A stretch of 64,000 bases of DNA, from NCBI RefSeq assembly GCF_000243155.2, contig NC_018017.1, positions 3,534,001 to 3,598,000 on the forward strand. Direction: 5' to 3'. Below, one piece after another: positions 34,625 to 43,550 of this stretch. Below the pieces are notes generated by a model. That model had not been told where the DNA came from and did no database searches. It saw nothing but the letters and a program-made list of their open reading frames with translations. Numbering within the stretch: the first letter of the stretch is position 1; the number at the start of each line of letters is the position of its first letter. Position numbers and translations under genes: made by a program. This stretch comes from Desulfitobacterium dehalogenans ATCC 51507 (lineage in GTDB: Bacteria; Bacillota; Desulfitobacteriia; Desulfitobacteriales; Desulfitobacteriaceae).

Positions 34625-35755
34625 CTATGGTTTCAACACAACTTTAATACAGTTATCCTTTTTCTCATCAAAAATCTCATAAGCATGTTCTCCTTTATCC
34701 AAAGAAAGCCGATGAGTAATGATATCCGTTGCATCGAATCGGCCTGTTTTGATTAATCCCAAGATAGAATCCACATAGGAGTGAGCCGGACATTGCCCCA
34801 TCTTCAAGGTGATATTCCTGGAGAAGAAATCCCCTAGAGGAAATAGATTGTATTTTGACCCATAGACACCTACCAAAGCTACGGTCCCGCCTTTTCTTAC
34901 CGCTTGAGTGGCAATCTCAATGGCAGATTTAGATCCCCCCTGGAGTTTAAGCAAGGTCTCGATTTTCTCTAGGGTGGATGCTTTTCCATCCATACCCACA
35001 CAGTCGATAACCACATCCGCACCTCCGTGAGTTATCTCCTTAATATACTCTCCAGTGTTGTCGTGGTCCTCAAAGTTAATAGTCTCCACCCCGTAATGCC
35101 TATAGGCATGATCCAACCGGTAGCTAATGTGATCTACAGCAATGACTCGTTTGGCCCCCTGGAAAATGGCCCATTTGATAGTCAATAGACCTACCGGTCC
35201 ACACCCCAGAACTACCACTGTATCACCCTTTTTTACCCCACCGATTTCCACTCCCCAGTAAGAGGTCGGTAGGATATCTGTTAAGAAGAGGACCTGCTCA
35301 TCGGTTAACTCCTCCGGAACCACCCTGGGTCCCACGTTAGCATAAGGAACTCTCAGATACTCTGCCTGTCCTCCATCATAACCCCCAAAGGTGCTGCTAT
35401 AGCCAAAATACGCTCCCGATTCCACTTCCGGGTTCGCGTTATCACATTGACTCCATAGGTCATGCTCACAGTACCAACAATGCCCGCATGCGATAGGAAA
35501 AGGAACGATGACCCGTTCTCCTTTTTTGACCTTATAGACATCCTTGCCTACCTCTTCCACGATACCCATGGTCTCATGGCCAAGGACAAATCCCTCAGGC
35601 ATATTAGGGACCATACCATGAATAAGATGGAGATCCGAGCCGCATATGGCTGTGGATGTAACCTTGACAATGATGTCGTCGGGTTTTTGTATTTCCGGGT
35701 CCCCAACATTCTTGACCTTCACATCTCGAACTCCTTCATAGACGATTGCTTTCAT
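34625..35755 (-). CDS. Zinc-dependent alcohol dehydrogenase (MDR family)
   Basis: A 376-residue medium-chain dehydrogenase of the glutathione-independent formaldehyde dehydrogenase type. The catalytic zinc site is in AICGSDLHLIHG and VLGHETMGIVEEVG. The structural zinc site is the four-Cys lobe CGHCWYCEHDLWSQC. The NAD motif is VVVLGCGPVGLLTIKWAIFQ, and the adenine-binding Asp is in VIAVDHISYRLDHAYRHYG. It oxidises an alcohol or reduces an aldehyde; the substrate is not readable. AGGTGTAATTAAT precedes the ATG. It is a single-gene unit by spacing. Confidence 0.9.
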   Translation of the reverse strand: MKAIVYEGVRDVKVKNVGDPEIQKPDDIIVKVTSTAICGSDLHLIHGMVPNMPEGFVLGHETMGIVEEVGKDVYKVKKGERVIVPFPIACGHCWYCEHDLWSQCDNANPEVESGAYFGYSSTFGGYDGGQAEYLRVPYANVGPRVVPEELTDEQVLFLTDILPTSYWGVEIGGVKKGDTVVVLGCGPVGLLTIKWAIFQGAKRVIAVDHISYRLDHAYRHYGVETINFEDHDNTGEYIKEITHGGADVVIDCVGMDGKASTLEKIETLLKLQGGSKSAIEIATQAVRKGGTVALVGVYGSKYNLFPLGDFFSRNITLKMGQCPAHSYVDSILGLIKTGRFDATDIITHRLSLDKGEHAYEIFDEKKDNCIKVVLKP

Positions 35756-35889
35756 ATTAATTACACCTTCCAGAAAGATAGTTGCACATAGCTTTCTCCC
35801 GCTGGCGTGGATCTATTCAAGACCTAAACTTCTGCGCCTTAATATTTATACCCATACCAATTAAGCATGCCAATCAAGCATTCCAATAC

Positions 35890-35927
35890 AAAAAAGCCCT
35901 CCAGCGTGAAATCTCACGAAGAGGACT
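35890..35927 (-). terminator. Terminator of RNase P RNA
   Basis: On the minus strand AGTCCTCTTCGTGA pairs imperfectly with TCACGCTGGAGGGCT and is followed by TTTTTTGT. It lies about 40 nt beyond the 3' end of rnpB. Confidence 0.8.
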
Positions 35928-35965
35928 ATTTTCGAAAGTTTTTAAACTCATCGGTAAAATGCAGT

Positions 35966-36358
35966 GCAAAGCCAATCTGTAAGCCGGGTTCTGTACCTTC
36001 CTTTCAGAAGGTGATGATCATCTATCTAGGACCGTTGTTACCAACGGCCTCAAGCGACCTTACCCGGAGACAAAAACGGGCCGTTTCATAGTCTCCCTAT
36101 TCGGTCTTGCTCCAAGTGGGGTTTGCAGGGCCAGCCTGTCACCAGGCTGCCGGTGAGCTCTTACCTCACCTTTCCACCCTTACCTACTCGAAAAGTCAGT
36201 CTCAGGACTAACTTCCGCTATCGGCGGTATATCTCTGTTGCACTGTCCTTAGGATTTCTCCCACTGGGTGTTACCCAGCACCTTGCCCTATGGAGCCCGG
36301 ACTTTCCTCAGAAGCAACCTTTCGGTTCTTACTTCCGCGACCATCCAATTGGCTTTGC
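35966..36358 (-). ncRNA. rnpB: RNase P RNA component, type A
   Basis: About 393 nt. The conserved 5' core GAGGAAAGTCCGGGCTCC and the 3' core ACAGAACCCGGCTTACAG are present, as is the CCAAG-type central region. The terminal helix P1 is formed by GCAAAGCCAAT at the 5' end and ATTGGCTTTGC at the 3' end, which fixes both boundaries. A sigma-A promoter places transcription start exactly at the P1 5' base. The RNA is the catalytic subunit that matures the 5' ends of tRNAs. Confidence 0.97.
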
Positions 36359-36364
36359 TTAACT

Positions 36365-36393
36365 ATCTTACTTGATTCTGACCTTTTGGTCAA
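36365..36393 (-). promoter_or_regulatory. rnpB: Sigma-A promoter of rnpB
   Basis: TTGACC, a 17-nt spacer, then TAAGAT on the minus strand. The predicted +1 seven bases on (36358) coincides with the first base of helix P1. Confidence 0.85.
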
Positions 36394-36424
36394 ATAGATT
36401 TAAATGGATTGATTTCCAACCTAC

Positions 36425-36583
36425 TTAGCTTTTGGCAAAACTCTTCTGTGGTTGACGAATTTGTTCCATTTCAGCATCAATATCCATCAGAGATGTAAGC
36501 AACTTTGCTTTATTCTCGGGACCTTGAGAGAGTTGTTTCAAAATGCGGTCCCGTTCTAGACGTAAAAATTCTGTACGGCTCAT
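36425..36583 (-). CDS. Small helical protein, function unknown
   Basis: 52 residues from the ATG at 36583, which has AAGGGGGACTACATT upstream, a good ribosome site. It is entirely helical and charged (RTEFLRLERDRILKQLSQGP; LMDIDAEMEQIRQP). I do not recognise a family. The strong Shine-Dalgarno suggests it is translated. Confidence 0.6.
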   Translation of the reverse strand: MSRTEFLRLERDRILKQLSQGPENKAKLLTSLMDIDAEMEQIRQPQKSFAKS

Positions 36584-36920
36584 AATGTAGTCCCCCTTAT
36601 ATTTCCATTCCATATACTTAATGCAGTGAAAACAATGAATTGTTATTAAAGGAAATTTTCAGTAATTACACTTTAGCATGCTTTCGTATTTAAATCCGTG
36701 ATTCCAATCACTCTATTAAAAATACCCAGACAATACTGCTTTTCTTTTTATAACATTTGGAATAATTTCAACTTCCTTACGACATTATTCTACAACAAAA
36801 GACTTTGTGTGTCAATAATTTATATTCAGAATAATCCCTCTTTTCTTGCTAATAGAATGCTTCGCATTTTGCTATTTATTTCTTTTTAGTTATTAGCAAT
36901 TACAGAAGATTTTAGAGTTA
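36584..36920. other. AT-rich spacer without a visible gene
   Basis: About 340 bases of strongly AT-rich DNA between the small gene at 36425-36583 and the terminator of the Nif3-like gene. Short open frames here lack ribosome sites and recognisable content. Confidence 0.5.
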
Positions 36921-36952
36921 AAAAAAGCACTTCTATTTAACAATAGAAATGC
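36921..36952 (-). terminator. Terminator of the trmK-nif3-like operon
   Basis: GCATTTCTATT / AATAGAAGTGC with one mismatch, followed on the minus strand by TTTTTTTAACTC. It begins 12 bases after the stop codon at 36964. Confidence 0.8.
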
Positions 36953-36963
36953 CTTTACAAAAT

Positions 36964-38130
36964 CTAAGTATTCAGCGTTCTCCATGGATTTTTCATTTTT
37001 TCACTGATGATCACTTCAACCTCTGCCAAAGCTTTTTCCCCTTTTAAATACTCTGCCAAGGCCTTCACCATAGGGATTTCGCCCCAGAAGTGCCCCATAT
37101 CCATGATGGACAGTCCTGCTTCAAGAGCATCTAACGCTTCATGATGACTCACATCTCCGGTGATCAAGAGGTCGACCCCTTTGAATAGTGCTTTGGAGAT
37201 AAAGCTCCCTCCGCTCCCATTGACAATGGCTATTTTGCGAAGAGTCTGCTCAGGACTTCCAGAAATGCGTACGGTAGGTTCCTCTGCCAAGGAGATAGGA
37301 GCAAGTTTTTTTAAACTCGCAGAGAGTTTAAGAGAAAAACTACCCAGACTCTCGGGCTCTTTTAAATAACCCATAATACCATAGCCCCGGCTTGCTCCCG
37401 TGTTATAGAGAGGGATTAAATCATAAGCGGGCTCCTCGTAAGGGTGTGCTTTTTTCAAAGCTTTCACCACGCGGTCTATGCGGTGCTCAGGGATAATGCT
37501 CTCCAGCCTTATCTCCTCTACTCGCGTCAGTTCGCCAATCTCACCGATGATGGGCTGAGCCTCTCCTAGAGGCCGGAACATTCCCGTTCCTTCTCCGGCA
37601 AAGAAGCACTCGGCATACTCAGAAGCATGGGGGCCGTCTGTGATCCCTTCCCCAACCCCTGCTTTCACGAGAGCCTGGCGAACCTCCTCGGCATGGTCTT
37701 TAGGAATGAAGGCAACCAATTTAACAAGCTTTTCTGTATGTGATATTTTAAAATGCTCCATCTTTTCCAGTTCTAAAGCCCTTCCCAGACTCCAGCTGGA
37801 AGACAAGGAAGATTGGTCCAAATTAGTATGGGCTGCATAGTAGGCGATTCCCGATTGAATCATTTGGATAGGTAATCTTGCTCCTTGATTGTCAGAGCGG
37901 AGATTTTTCAGGGCTCTAAACAGGATGGGATGATGGGCTATGATCAGTTGTACATCCTTTTCCCGGGCTTCCTGCAGGACTTCCGGAGTAGCATCCAGGG
38001 TTACCAGAATTCGCTCTACAGGGGCAGCAAAATCCCCCACCAACAGCCCTACATTGTCCCATTCCTCGGCCCAAGCCTTGGGGGCAATCTTTTCAATGGT
38101 TTGAGCAATTAAACCAACGGAAACAGGCAT
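36964..38130 (-). CDS. Nif3-like dinuclear metal centre protein (YqfO family)
   Basis: A 388-residue Nif3 family protein. The two Nif3 halves carry the metal-binding segments VLVTLDATPEVLQEAREKDV, LIIAHHPILFRALKNL and AAHTNLDQ at the N-terminus, and LLITGDVSHHEALDALEAGL with IMDMGHFWGE at the C-terminus. The middle 130 residues (about 130-260) are the inserted PII-like YqfO domain (HPYEEPAYDLIPL). The annotation GTP cyclohydrolase I type 2 is common but its real role is unsettled. It overlaps trmK by 22 bp and is translationally coupled to it, as in many Firmicutes. Confidence 0.93.
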   Translation of the reverse strand: MPVSVGLIAQTIEKIAPKAWAEEWDNVGLLVGDFAAPVERILVTLDATPEVLQEAREKDVQLIIAHHPILFRALKNLRSDNQGARLPIQMIQSGIAYYAAHTNLDQSSLSSSWSLGRALELEKMEHFKISHTEKLVKLVAFIPKDHAEEVRQALVKAGVGEGITDGPHASEYAECFFAGEGTGMFRPLGEAQPIIGEIGELTRVEEIRLESIIPEHRIDRVVKALKKAHPYEEPAYDLIPLYNTGASRGYGIMGYLKEPESLGSFSLKLSASLKKLAPISLAEEPTVRISGSPEQTLRKIAIVNGSGGSFISKALFKGVDLLITGDVSHHEALDALEAGLSIMDMGHFWGEIPMVKALAEYLKGEKALAEVEVIISEKMKNPWRTLNT

Positions 38131-38906
38131 TTTTCCAACTCCTCCAATACTTTGATGGACATGACGTACTCCTGAATGCGCTTTTGCACCTTCTCCTGGT
38201 TGGACTTTTGCATTTCATGGTTAGTTCTCCGCAGTGTTTGTATCTGCTCCAGTATCAGCACTCTAAGTTCTTCACTGGGAGAATCTAAAGCAAGGGGACC
38301 AAATTCCCAGATCCACTTTGTAAGAAGGCTTTCACTCCACTGGGAATCACCTAACGCCCCCCAAACCAGATCCTGCCACTTTTGTACTTTGCGCTGCAGC
38401 TCCTCCAAGGCATATCCTTCCCGACGCGAGAAATGCATCACCCCATAGATTCGGCCTTCTTCAGCTACATACTCTTCCTGCTTCATCTGCCAGCCTGCTT
38501 GCAGCAAGGTCAGGCGCACTTTCCCCTCAGCTCCTTGAGGCTGGAGAATGAGGTCATTAACCTGAGACAAAACTTCCGGCCGGGCGGCAAAAATCTCCAG
38601 CATCGTATTCCCGCCCATTCCGGCTAAAGTGAGAGTATCCACTTCCCCTACCTGAATGGGCTTTAATCCATCCCCATACCGGACATCAATGACCGATTGC
38701 AACCCTCGGCTTTCGATAGCTGAGCAAGCGGAGCGATAAGGTCCCTCATGAACATCCACTGCCACAGCCTTTATAATCTTTTTATTCTCCCATAGGAAAA
38801 TCGGTAAATAAGCATGATCGGTCCCGATATCCCCCAGCCGGGAACCTTCAGGAACAAATGCCGCCACACGTTGAAGGCGTGGTCCCAAATTTACGGAAAC
38901 AGCCAT
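38109..38906 (-). CDS. trmK: tRNA (adenine-22-N1)-methyltransferase
   Basis: A 265-residue TrmK: RLGDIGTDHAYLPIFLWENK is the SAM motif I region, followed by AVDVHEGPYRSACSAIESRG, TLTLAGMGGNTMLEIF and LILQPQGAEGKVRLTLLQAG. It methylates A22 of bacterial tRNAs. The C-terminal 100 residues are a coiled-coil-like helical domain (EQIQTLRRTNHEMQKSNQEK). It lies between the tRNA cluster and the Nif3-like gene, downstream of rpoD, a conserved Firmicute arrangement. Confidence 0.93.
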   Translation of the reverse strand: MAVSVNLGPRLQRVAAFVPEGSRLGDIGTDHAYLPIFLWENKKIIKAVAVDVHEGPYRSACSAIESRGLQSVIDVRYGDGLKPIQVGEVDTLTLAGMGGNTMLEIFAARPEVLSQVNDLILQPQGAEGKVRLTLLQAGWQMKQEEYVAEEGRIYGVMHFSRREGYALEELQRKVQKWQDLVWGALGDSQWSESLLTKWIWEFGPLALDSPSEELRVLILEQIQTLRRTNHEMQKSNQEKVQKRIQEYVMSIKVLEELEKCLFPLV

Positions 38907-38970
38907 AGGTTAACTCCTTTCAACAAAAATAGCGAGATGCTTAATACATCTCGCTACATTCGTTCTTAAG

Positions 38971-39046
38971 TGGTGACCCGTACGGGATTCGAACCCGTGT
39001 TACCGCCGTGAAAGGGCGGTGTCTTAGGCCGCTTGACCAACGGGCC
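38971..39046 (-). tRNA. tRNA-Glu (anticodon TTC)
   Basis: A 76-nt cloverleaf with encoded CCA. The acceptor is GGCCCGT / ACGGGTC. The anticodon arm is CCGCC-CTTTCAC-GGCGG with anticodon TTC. The T arm is ACGGGTTCGAATCCCGT. It is the last of three tRNAs transcribed together. Confidence 0.96.
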
Positions 39047-39056
39047 ATTGTTATAG

Positions 39057-39131
39057 TGGTGGGCCCACCAGGATTCGAACCTGGGACCAACCGGTTATGA
39101 GCCGGCCGCTCTACCGCTGAGCTATAGGCCC
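39057..39131 (-). tRNA. tRNA with CAT anticodon, probably tRNA-Ile2
   Basis: A 75-nt cloverleaf with encoded CCA. The acceptor starts GGGCCTA, and the anticodon arm reads CCGGCTCATAACCGG with anticodon CAT. The loop context GGCTCATAACC matches lysidine-modified Ile2 tRNAs of Firmicutes better than elongator or initiator Met tRNAs, but identity needs comparison. Confidence 0.93.
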
Positions 39132-39141
39132 AATAAAAAAA

Positions 39142-39216
39142 TGGCTCCCCGAGCAGGACTCGAACCTGCAACCTACCGGTTAACAGCCGGTTGCTCCACC
39201 ATTGAGCTATCGAGGA
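39142..39216 (-). tRNA. tRNA-Asn (anticodon GTT)
   Basis: A 75-nt cloverleaf with encoded CCA. The acceptor is TCCTCGA / TCGGGGA. The anticodon arm CCGGCTGTTAACCGG has anticodon GTT. It is the first tRNA after the promoter at 39235-39263. Confidence 0.96.
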
Positions 39217-39234
39217 ATGCCCTTTGCAGAGTTT

Positions 39235-39263
39235 ATTATACGAGATTCGTATTAGCTAGTCAA
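39235..39263 (-). promoter_or_regulatory. Sigma-A promoter of the tRNA Asn-Ile2-Glu operon
   Basis: TTGACT, a 17-nt spacer, then a perfect TATAAT on the minus strand. Predicted start is about 12 bp before the first base of tRNA-Asn, so the tRNAs do not depend on rpoD read-through. Confidence 0.85.
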
Positions 39264-39325
39264 GCTTATATTTGATGTTTTTTTGTTCTAAATAGTGAGA
39301 AGCCTTTGACCTATCCCCTTGGTTC

Positions 39326-40450
39326 TTATTCAAGGTAATCCTTAAGCTTCTTGCTGCGGCTGGGATGACGAAGTTTCCGCAGGGCTTTGGCCTCAATCTG
39401 ACGAATCCGTTCCCGAGTTACGCCGAATTCCTGGCCTACTTCCTCCAAAGTCCGGGTACGACCGTCATCAAGACCAAAACGCAAACGCAGAACCTTCTCT
39501 TCCCGGGGAGTCAGAGTCTCTAATACTTCCTCCAGCTGTTCTTTTAACAGGATAAAGGAAGCCGCCTCCGAGGGCGCCGGGGCATCCTCATCAGGAATGA
39601 AGTCCCCTAAATGGGAATCTTCTTCTTCTCCAATGGGCGTCTCTAAGGATACCGGCTCTTGGGCAATCTTCATAATTTCCCGGACCCGTTCTACTGAAAT
39701 ATCCATTTGAACAGCAATTTCCTCGGGGGTTGGTTCACGTCCTAATTCCTGCAGGAGCTGGCGTGATACCCGAATCAGCTTATTGATGGTTTCCACCATA
39801 TGCACAGGAATTCGAATAGTTCTTGCCTGATCGGCAATAGCTCGAGTAATAGCCTGGCGAATCCACCATGTGGCATAGGTTGAGAACTTAAAGCCTTTTA
39901 CATAATCAAATTTTTCCACAGCCTTAATCAGTCCCAGGTTACCTTCCTGAATCAAATCCAGGAAAAGCATCCCCCGGCCTACATAACGTTTGGCGATGCT
40001 GACAACAAGACGCAAATTGGCTTCTGCCAAACGGCGTTTAGCACTTTCGTCCCCTTGTTCCATGCGTTTGGCCAGTTCAATCTCCTCTTCTGCCGTAAGA
40101 AGGGGAACTCGACCAATCTCTTTAAGGTACATACGGACAGGATCATCAATCCCTACCCCTTCGGGAATGGAAAGATCCACATCCACATCCACCTCTTCCT
40201 CAGCATCAGGGTCATCCACATCGTCGGGGATTTCATCAGTGGCCTTTTCCAATGCTTCCACTTCACCCGCTTCAGGGATGATATCAATCCCCATCCGGCC
40301 GATCTGTTCATACACTTCGTCAATCTGTTCGGCTGTGAGCTCAATTCCTTGGAGGGTATCCATGATCTCCCGGTAGGTTAAAGAACCTTTTTTCTGGCCT
40401 TTTTGTATCAGCTCTTTCACCGCATCGACCTTTAGTTGGTCATCATTCAT
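39326..40450 (-). CDS. rpoD: RNA polymerase primary sigma factor (SigA/RpoD)
   Basis: A 374-residue sigma-70. Region 1.1 is near the N-terminus. Region 1.2 is [20 protein letters not shown]. Region 2 is [20 protein letters not shown] followed by [20 protein letters not shown] and [20 protein letters not shown]. Region 4 has [17 protein letters not shown] and the [23 protein letters not shown]. The start at 40450 is chosen for GGGAGGGGAATCT. An upstream ATG at 40492 with AAGG is possible. It follows dnaG with a 46-bp gap, the usual macromolecular-synthesis operon order. Confidence 0.97.
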   Translation of the reverse strand: MNDDQLKVDAVKELIQKGQKKGSLTYREIMDTLQGIELTAEQIDEVYEQIGRMGIDIIPEAGEVEALEKATDEIPDDVDDPDAEEEVDVDVDLSIPEGVGIDDPVRMYLKEIGRVPLLTAEEEIELAKRMEQGDESAKRRLAEANLRLVVSIAKRYVGRGMLFLDLIQEGNLGLIKAVEKFDYVKGFKFSTYATWWIRQAITRAIADQARTIRIPVHMVETINKLIRVSRQLLQELGREPTPEEIAVQMDISVERVREIMKIAQEPVSLETPIGEEEDSHLGDFIPDEDAPAPSEAASFILLKEQLEEVLETLTPREEKVLRLRFGLDDGRTRTLEEVGQEFGVTRERIRQIEAKALRKLRHPSRSKKLKDYLE

Positions 40451-40496
40451 AGATTCCCCTCCCTTCTTGGTTTCATTTTTCTGTGTGCTCATGACC

Positions 40497-42341
40497 TTAC
40501 TTTTCGCCACTTCTCAACCGCTCTCCTATCTCTTTTAACAGGGCTAAAGCACCTGTCAAATCGCCGGATTTTTCTAATTCAACCATTCGAGCCTGAAGCT
40601 CTTCCACAGTTTCTTCTTCATTTATCGAACGAATCTGTTTAATACAATCATGGAAAAGTCGTTCTGGATTGGATAGCTCCATATCTTCCAGCATGAGTTG
40701 GGCTACCTTGCTTTGCAAAGCGTCGGATTCCATACTGGGCATAGCTCCTTTTCCAATACAGCGTGCTTTTTCAATATAATCAAATATCTGCTGATGATAA
40801 GCTACCTTCCAAAATCCCTCTTCGAATTGTTCCTTGAATTCTGAGACAGGAATCAATTGTTCAAGCAAAAGACGTAACAGAACTTGCTCAGCTCGAATCA
40901 CTCCATCAGGTACTGATGCTCCAGTTTGAGTCGGATTTGCACACCTATTGATATTATCCCTTTTTTTTACAGAAATATCCTGTTTGTTAGGAAATAATTC
41001 CTCTTCAGAGGCCCTTTTCGAAGGTTTTCGGTCAAATCCTGCAATTTCCGCTTGAACCCTATCTAAAGTTAAACCCAACTCCAGACTCAGAAACCGCTCA
41101 TACCCTTCCCGCTCCACAGGACTTTGCACTTTTATAATATCCGAGGCTAATTCACGGACCAATTCTGCTTTCTCCGGAGCCGATAGAGTTGGTTTCGTCT
41201 TGACATGGATCTGATATTTAAACTGAATATAGGGCTCTGCCTGAGCTAACGCTTTATTAAATTCTTCCACTCCGAAGGTTTTTAGGTATTCATCCGGGTC
41301 CTTAGCTCCGGACAGACTTAAGATATCTACCCGAAAACCCATATCCCGCAATAGTTCACCCGCTCGAAGTGTTGCTTGAGTTCCAGCCTGATCCGAATCA
41401 TAAACGATCACTACCCGCCCAGTGTAGCGATGGATCAATTTTGCCTGCTCCCGGGTTAAGGCTGTTCCCAAAGAGGCTACTGCGTTTTTGAAGCCTGCTT
41501 TTTGTAAGGCGATAACATCCATGTAACCTTCTGCCAGAAGAGCGAATCCGTGTTCCCGGATCCCCTGGTGAGCTCGGTGCATTCCATATAAATGATGTCC
41601 CTTGTTAAAAAAAGCAGTCTCTGGTGAATTCAGATATTTTGGTGTAGAATTATCTAAAACTCGCCCTCCAAAGCCAATGGTCTTTTGACGCGAGTCAAGT
41701 ATTGCAAAGATTACCCTTTTCCGGAAACGGTCATAGAAGCCGCGGGATTTCCCTTCCGAATGGTCTCGTTCCAAGGCAAGTCCGGCTTGAGCCAACTCCT
41801 GGGGGTTTACTCCCCGGGCACTGAGTGCCTCAATCAGTCCGTCCCATCGTTCGGGAGCATACCCTAAACGAAATTGCTTTATGGTCTCTTCATCTATCCC
41901 TCGCTGCTTAAAGTACAGCCTTCCAGGCTCTCCTTCAGGTTTATGCAATAGGACTTCATGAAAATAACCCGTTGCCCAATCGTGAATCTCTTCCCAACGA
42001 CGTCGACGGGTTTGTTGTTCTTTCTCACGGGGTGAAAGCTCTTTCTCCGGGAGAACAATACCGTGTTTTTGAGCTAAATGCTCCACCGTTTCGACAAAAT
42101 TCCAGTTTTCTTTTTTCATTAAAAAAGAAAATACATTACCACCCGTATGGCAACCGAAGCAATAAAAAATCTGTTTATCCGGGGTTACCGTAAAACTCGG
42201 GGTCTTTTCCGAATGAAACGGACAGAGGCCTAGGTAATTCTTCCCTTTCCGTTGAAGTCGTACATATTCGGAAATTGTATCCACGATATCGGAACGCAAT
42301 CTGACTTCTTCAACGATTTCCTCAGGAATTCTATAGTCCAC
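40497..42341 (-). CDS. dnaG: DNA primase
   Basis: A 614-residue DnaG. The CHC2 zinc finger is [13 protein letters not shown] with [14 protein letters not shown]. The catalytic TOPRIM core includes [40 protein letters not shown] and [16 protein letters not shown]-terminal helical DnaB-interaction domain follows a low-complexity linker. It makes RNA primers at the replication fork. I give the GTG at 42341 ([14 protein letters not shown]), near where homologues start. The frame is open upstream to ATG 42401, and TTGACA lies inside that extension, so the exact start is unsure. Confidence 0.95.
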   Translation of the reverse strand: MDYRIPEEIVEEVRLRSDIVDTISEYVRLQRKGKNYLGLCPFHSEKTPSFTVTPDKQIFYCFGCHTGGNVFSFLMKKENWNFVETVEHLAQKHGIVLPEKELSPREKEQQTRRRRWEEIHDWATGYFHEVLLHKPEGEPGRLYFKQRGIDEETIKQFRLGYAPERWDGLIEALSARGVNPQELAQAGLALERDHSEGKSRGFYDRFRKRVIFAILDSRQKTIGFGGRVLDNSTPKYLNSPETAFFNKGHHLYGMHRAHQGIREHGFALLAEGYMDVIALQKAGFKNAVASLGTALTREQAKLIHRYTGRVVIVYDSDQAGTQATLRAGELLRDMGFRVDILSLSGAKDPDEYLKTFGVEEFNKALAQAEPYIQFKYQIHVKTKPTLSAPEKAELVRELASDIIKVQSPVEREGYERFLSLELGLTLDRVQAEIAGFDRKPSKRASEEELFPNKQDISVKKRDNINRCANPTQTGASVPDGVIRAEQVLLRLLLEQLIPVSEFKEQFEEGFWKVAYHQQIFDYIEKARCIGKGAMPSMESDALQSKVAQLMLEDMELSNPERLFHDCIKQIRSINEEETVEELQARMVELEKSGDLTGALALLKEIGERLRSGEK

Positions 42342-42804
42342 TGATTGTAATTCGCCACCCCTATGCCATATTTTTGACAGATTGTCAAGATAATAATACA
42401 TTTATTGTTTCGCCAAAAAACTCAAGAATCCTCTTTTTCACTTTCGTAAAGCATAACTTCGTTGCATACTTTCCTCCTGAATAAGTGCAACTAGGCAGCT
42501 GTCTGCGCCAGAGGCTTGCCACCAGCCAAGTTTTCTATAAAATCTTTCTTTAAAATCAGACTTTTTTGGTGTACAATATATATTCTAGATATATTTAGGG
42601 TCTATAAATATTATTCTACCTTCCTTAACTATTTCCTCCTTCATTTCGACTTTTTCTTTCCTTCTTACCGCCAGCCGCGGCTGATCGCTTTTCCTCCTCT
42701 TCTTTTCGTGCTAAAATGAATTAATGGCTAATTTTTATACATAGATGAGTCAAGTCACAACATTATGCTAAACTAAAAAATGACTCAGAAAGGTGGACGA
42801 TCCT
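42342..42804. other. Spacer between dnaG and the GerMN lipoprotein gene
   Basis: This divergent spacer should hold promoters for both genes. On the minus strand a 9-codon open frame (42438-42467, peptide MQRSYALRK) follows AGGAGGAAAGT, a strong ribosome site. It lies about 40 bp upstream of the first dnaG-frame ATG and could be a leader peptide. A near-palindrome AATATATATTCTAGATATATT lies near 42577-42596. No other gene is visible. Confidence 0.4.
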
Positions 42805-43395
42805 ATGTGTAACGCTAAATTCCGCTCTTTGATTATCGCATTTTCCATATTCTTTTTAACCTTTGGCTTAGTAGGCTGTGGATCCGATGACACCACGAAA
42901 AATACGCCTCCATCTCCCCCTCCTGCCAATGTAACAGATCCCCAAAACCCTGACCCAGTTGAACCGGCTCCTACGGAGACTGTGGAGGTTACGATGTATT
43001 TCCCTACATCGGATGCGACAGGGCTGGTCCCAACTGACCGGACGGTAAACGTTGCAAAAAAATCGAGCGAGGAAGTCATTGCTGAGATGTTCAAAGAGTT
43101 CGCGAATCCCCCTTCGGGTTTGGTGGCTCCCCTCCCCAAGGAAACAAAACTTCTGGATGTTAAGATTAAAGACGGTGTCGCCACCATTAATCTGTCCAAT
43201 TCCTTCAGAGAAAACTTTGAGGGGGGCGCCACAGGAGAACAGATGGTCCTTTACAGCATCGTCAACTCCTTAACCACCCTTAAGGATGTGGACTCTGTAG
43301 AATTCCTTTTGGAAGGGGAACTGAAGGCTGCTATTCTCGGCGGTTTGGATACTTCAACCCCTGTAACGGCCAATGAGAGTTTAATCCTAAAATAA
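42805..43395 (+). CDS. GerMN-domain lipoprotein
   Basis: A 196-residue protein with a signal peptide and lipobox (LTFGLVGCGSDD, Cys near residue 25). A Pro/Thr-rich spacer (about 30-65) and a C-terminal GerMN domain follow (VEVTMYFPTSDATGLVPTDR; AEMFKEFANPPSGLVAPLPK; VATINLSNSFRENF; EQMVLYSIVNSLTTLKDVDS). GerM-type proteins occur in spore formers and are linked to spore envelope and cell-wall processes. The role here is not known. AAAGGTGGACGATCCT precedes the ATG. Confidence 0.88.
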   Translation: MCNAKFRSLIIAFSIFFLTFGLVGCGSDDTTKNTPPSPPPANVTDPQNPDPVEPAPTETVEVTMYFPTSDATGLVPTDRTVNVAKKSSEEVIAEMFKEFANPPSGLVAPLPKETKLLDVKIKDGVATINLSNSFRENFEGGATGEQMVLYSIVNSLTTLKDVDSVEFLLEGELKAAILGGLDTSTPVTANESLILK

Positions 43396-43444
43396 AAGGT
43401 TCTTACTATTATCCATCAACAAAGACATATTAAAGAATGTTTAA

Positions 43445-43495
43445 GGGAGTGTCGCATAAACTACTTTTTTAAAGTAGTTGGCGATACTCTTTTTT
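43445..43495 (+). terminator. Terminator after the GerMN lipoprotein gene
   Basis: A two-part stem: GAGTGTCGC / GCGATACTC (one mismatch) and inner ACTACTTT / AAAGTAGT, followed by TTTTTT. It begins 50 bases after the stop. Confidence 0.8.
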
Positions 43496-43550
43496 ATAAA
43501 AAAAGGTCCGTCTTACGGCGACAGACCCTTGATTATTTTTGCATAAATTC

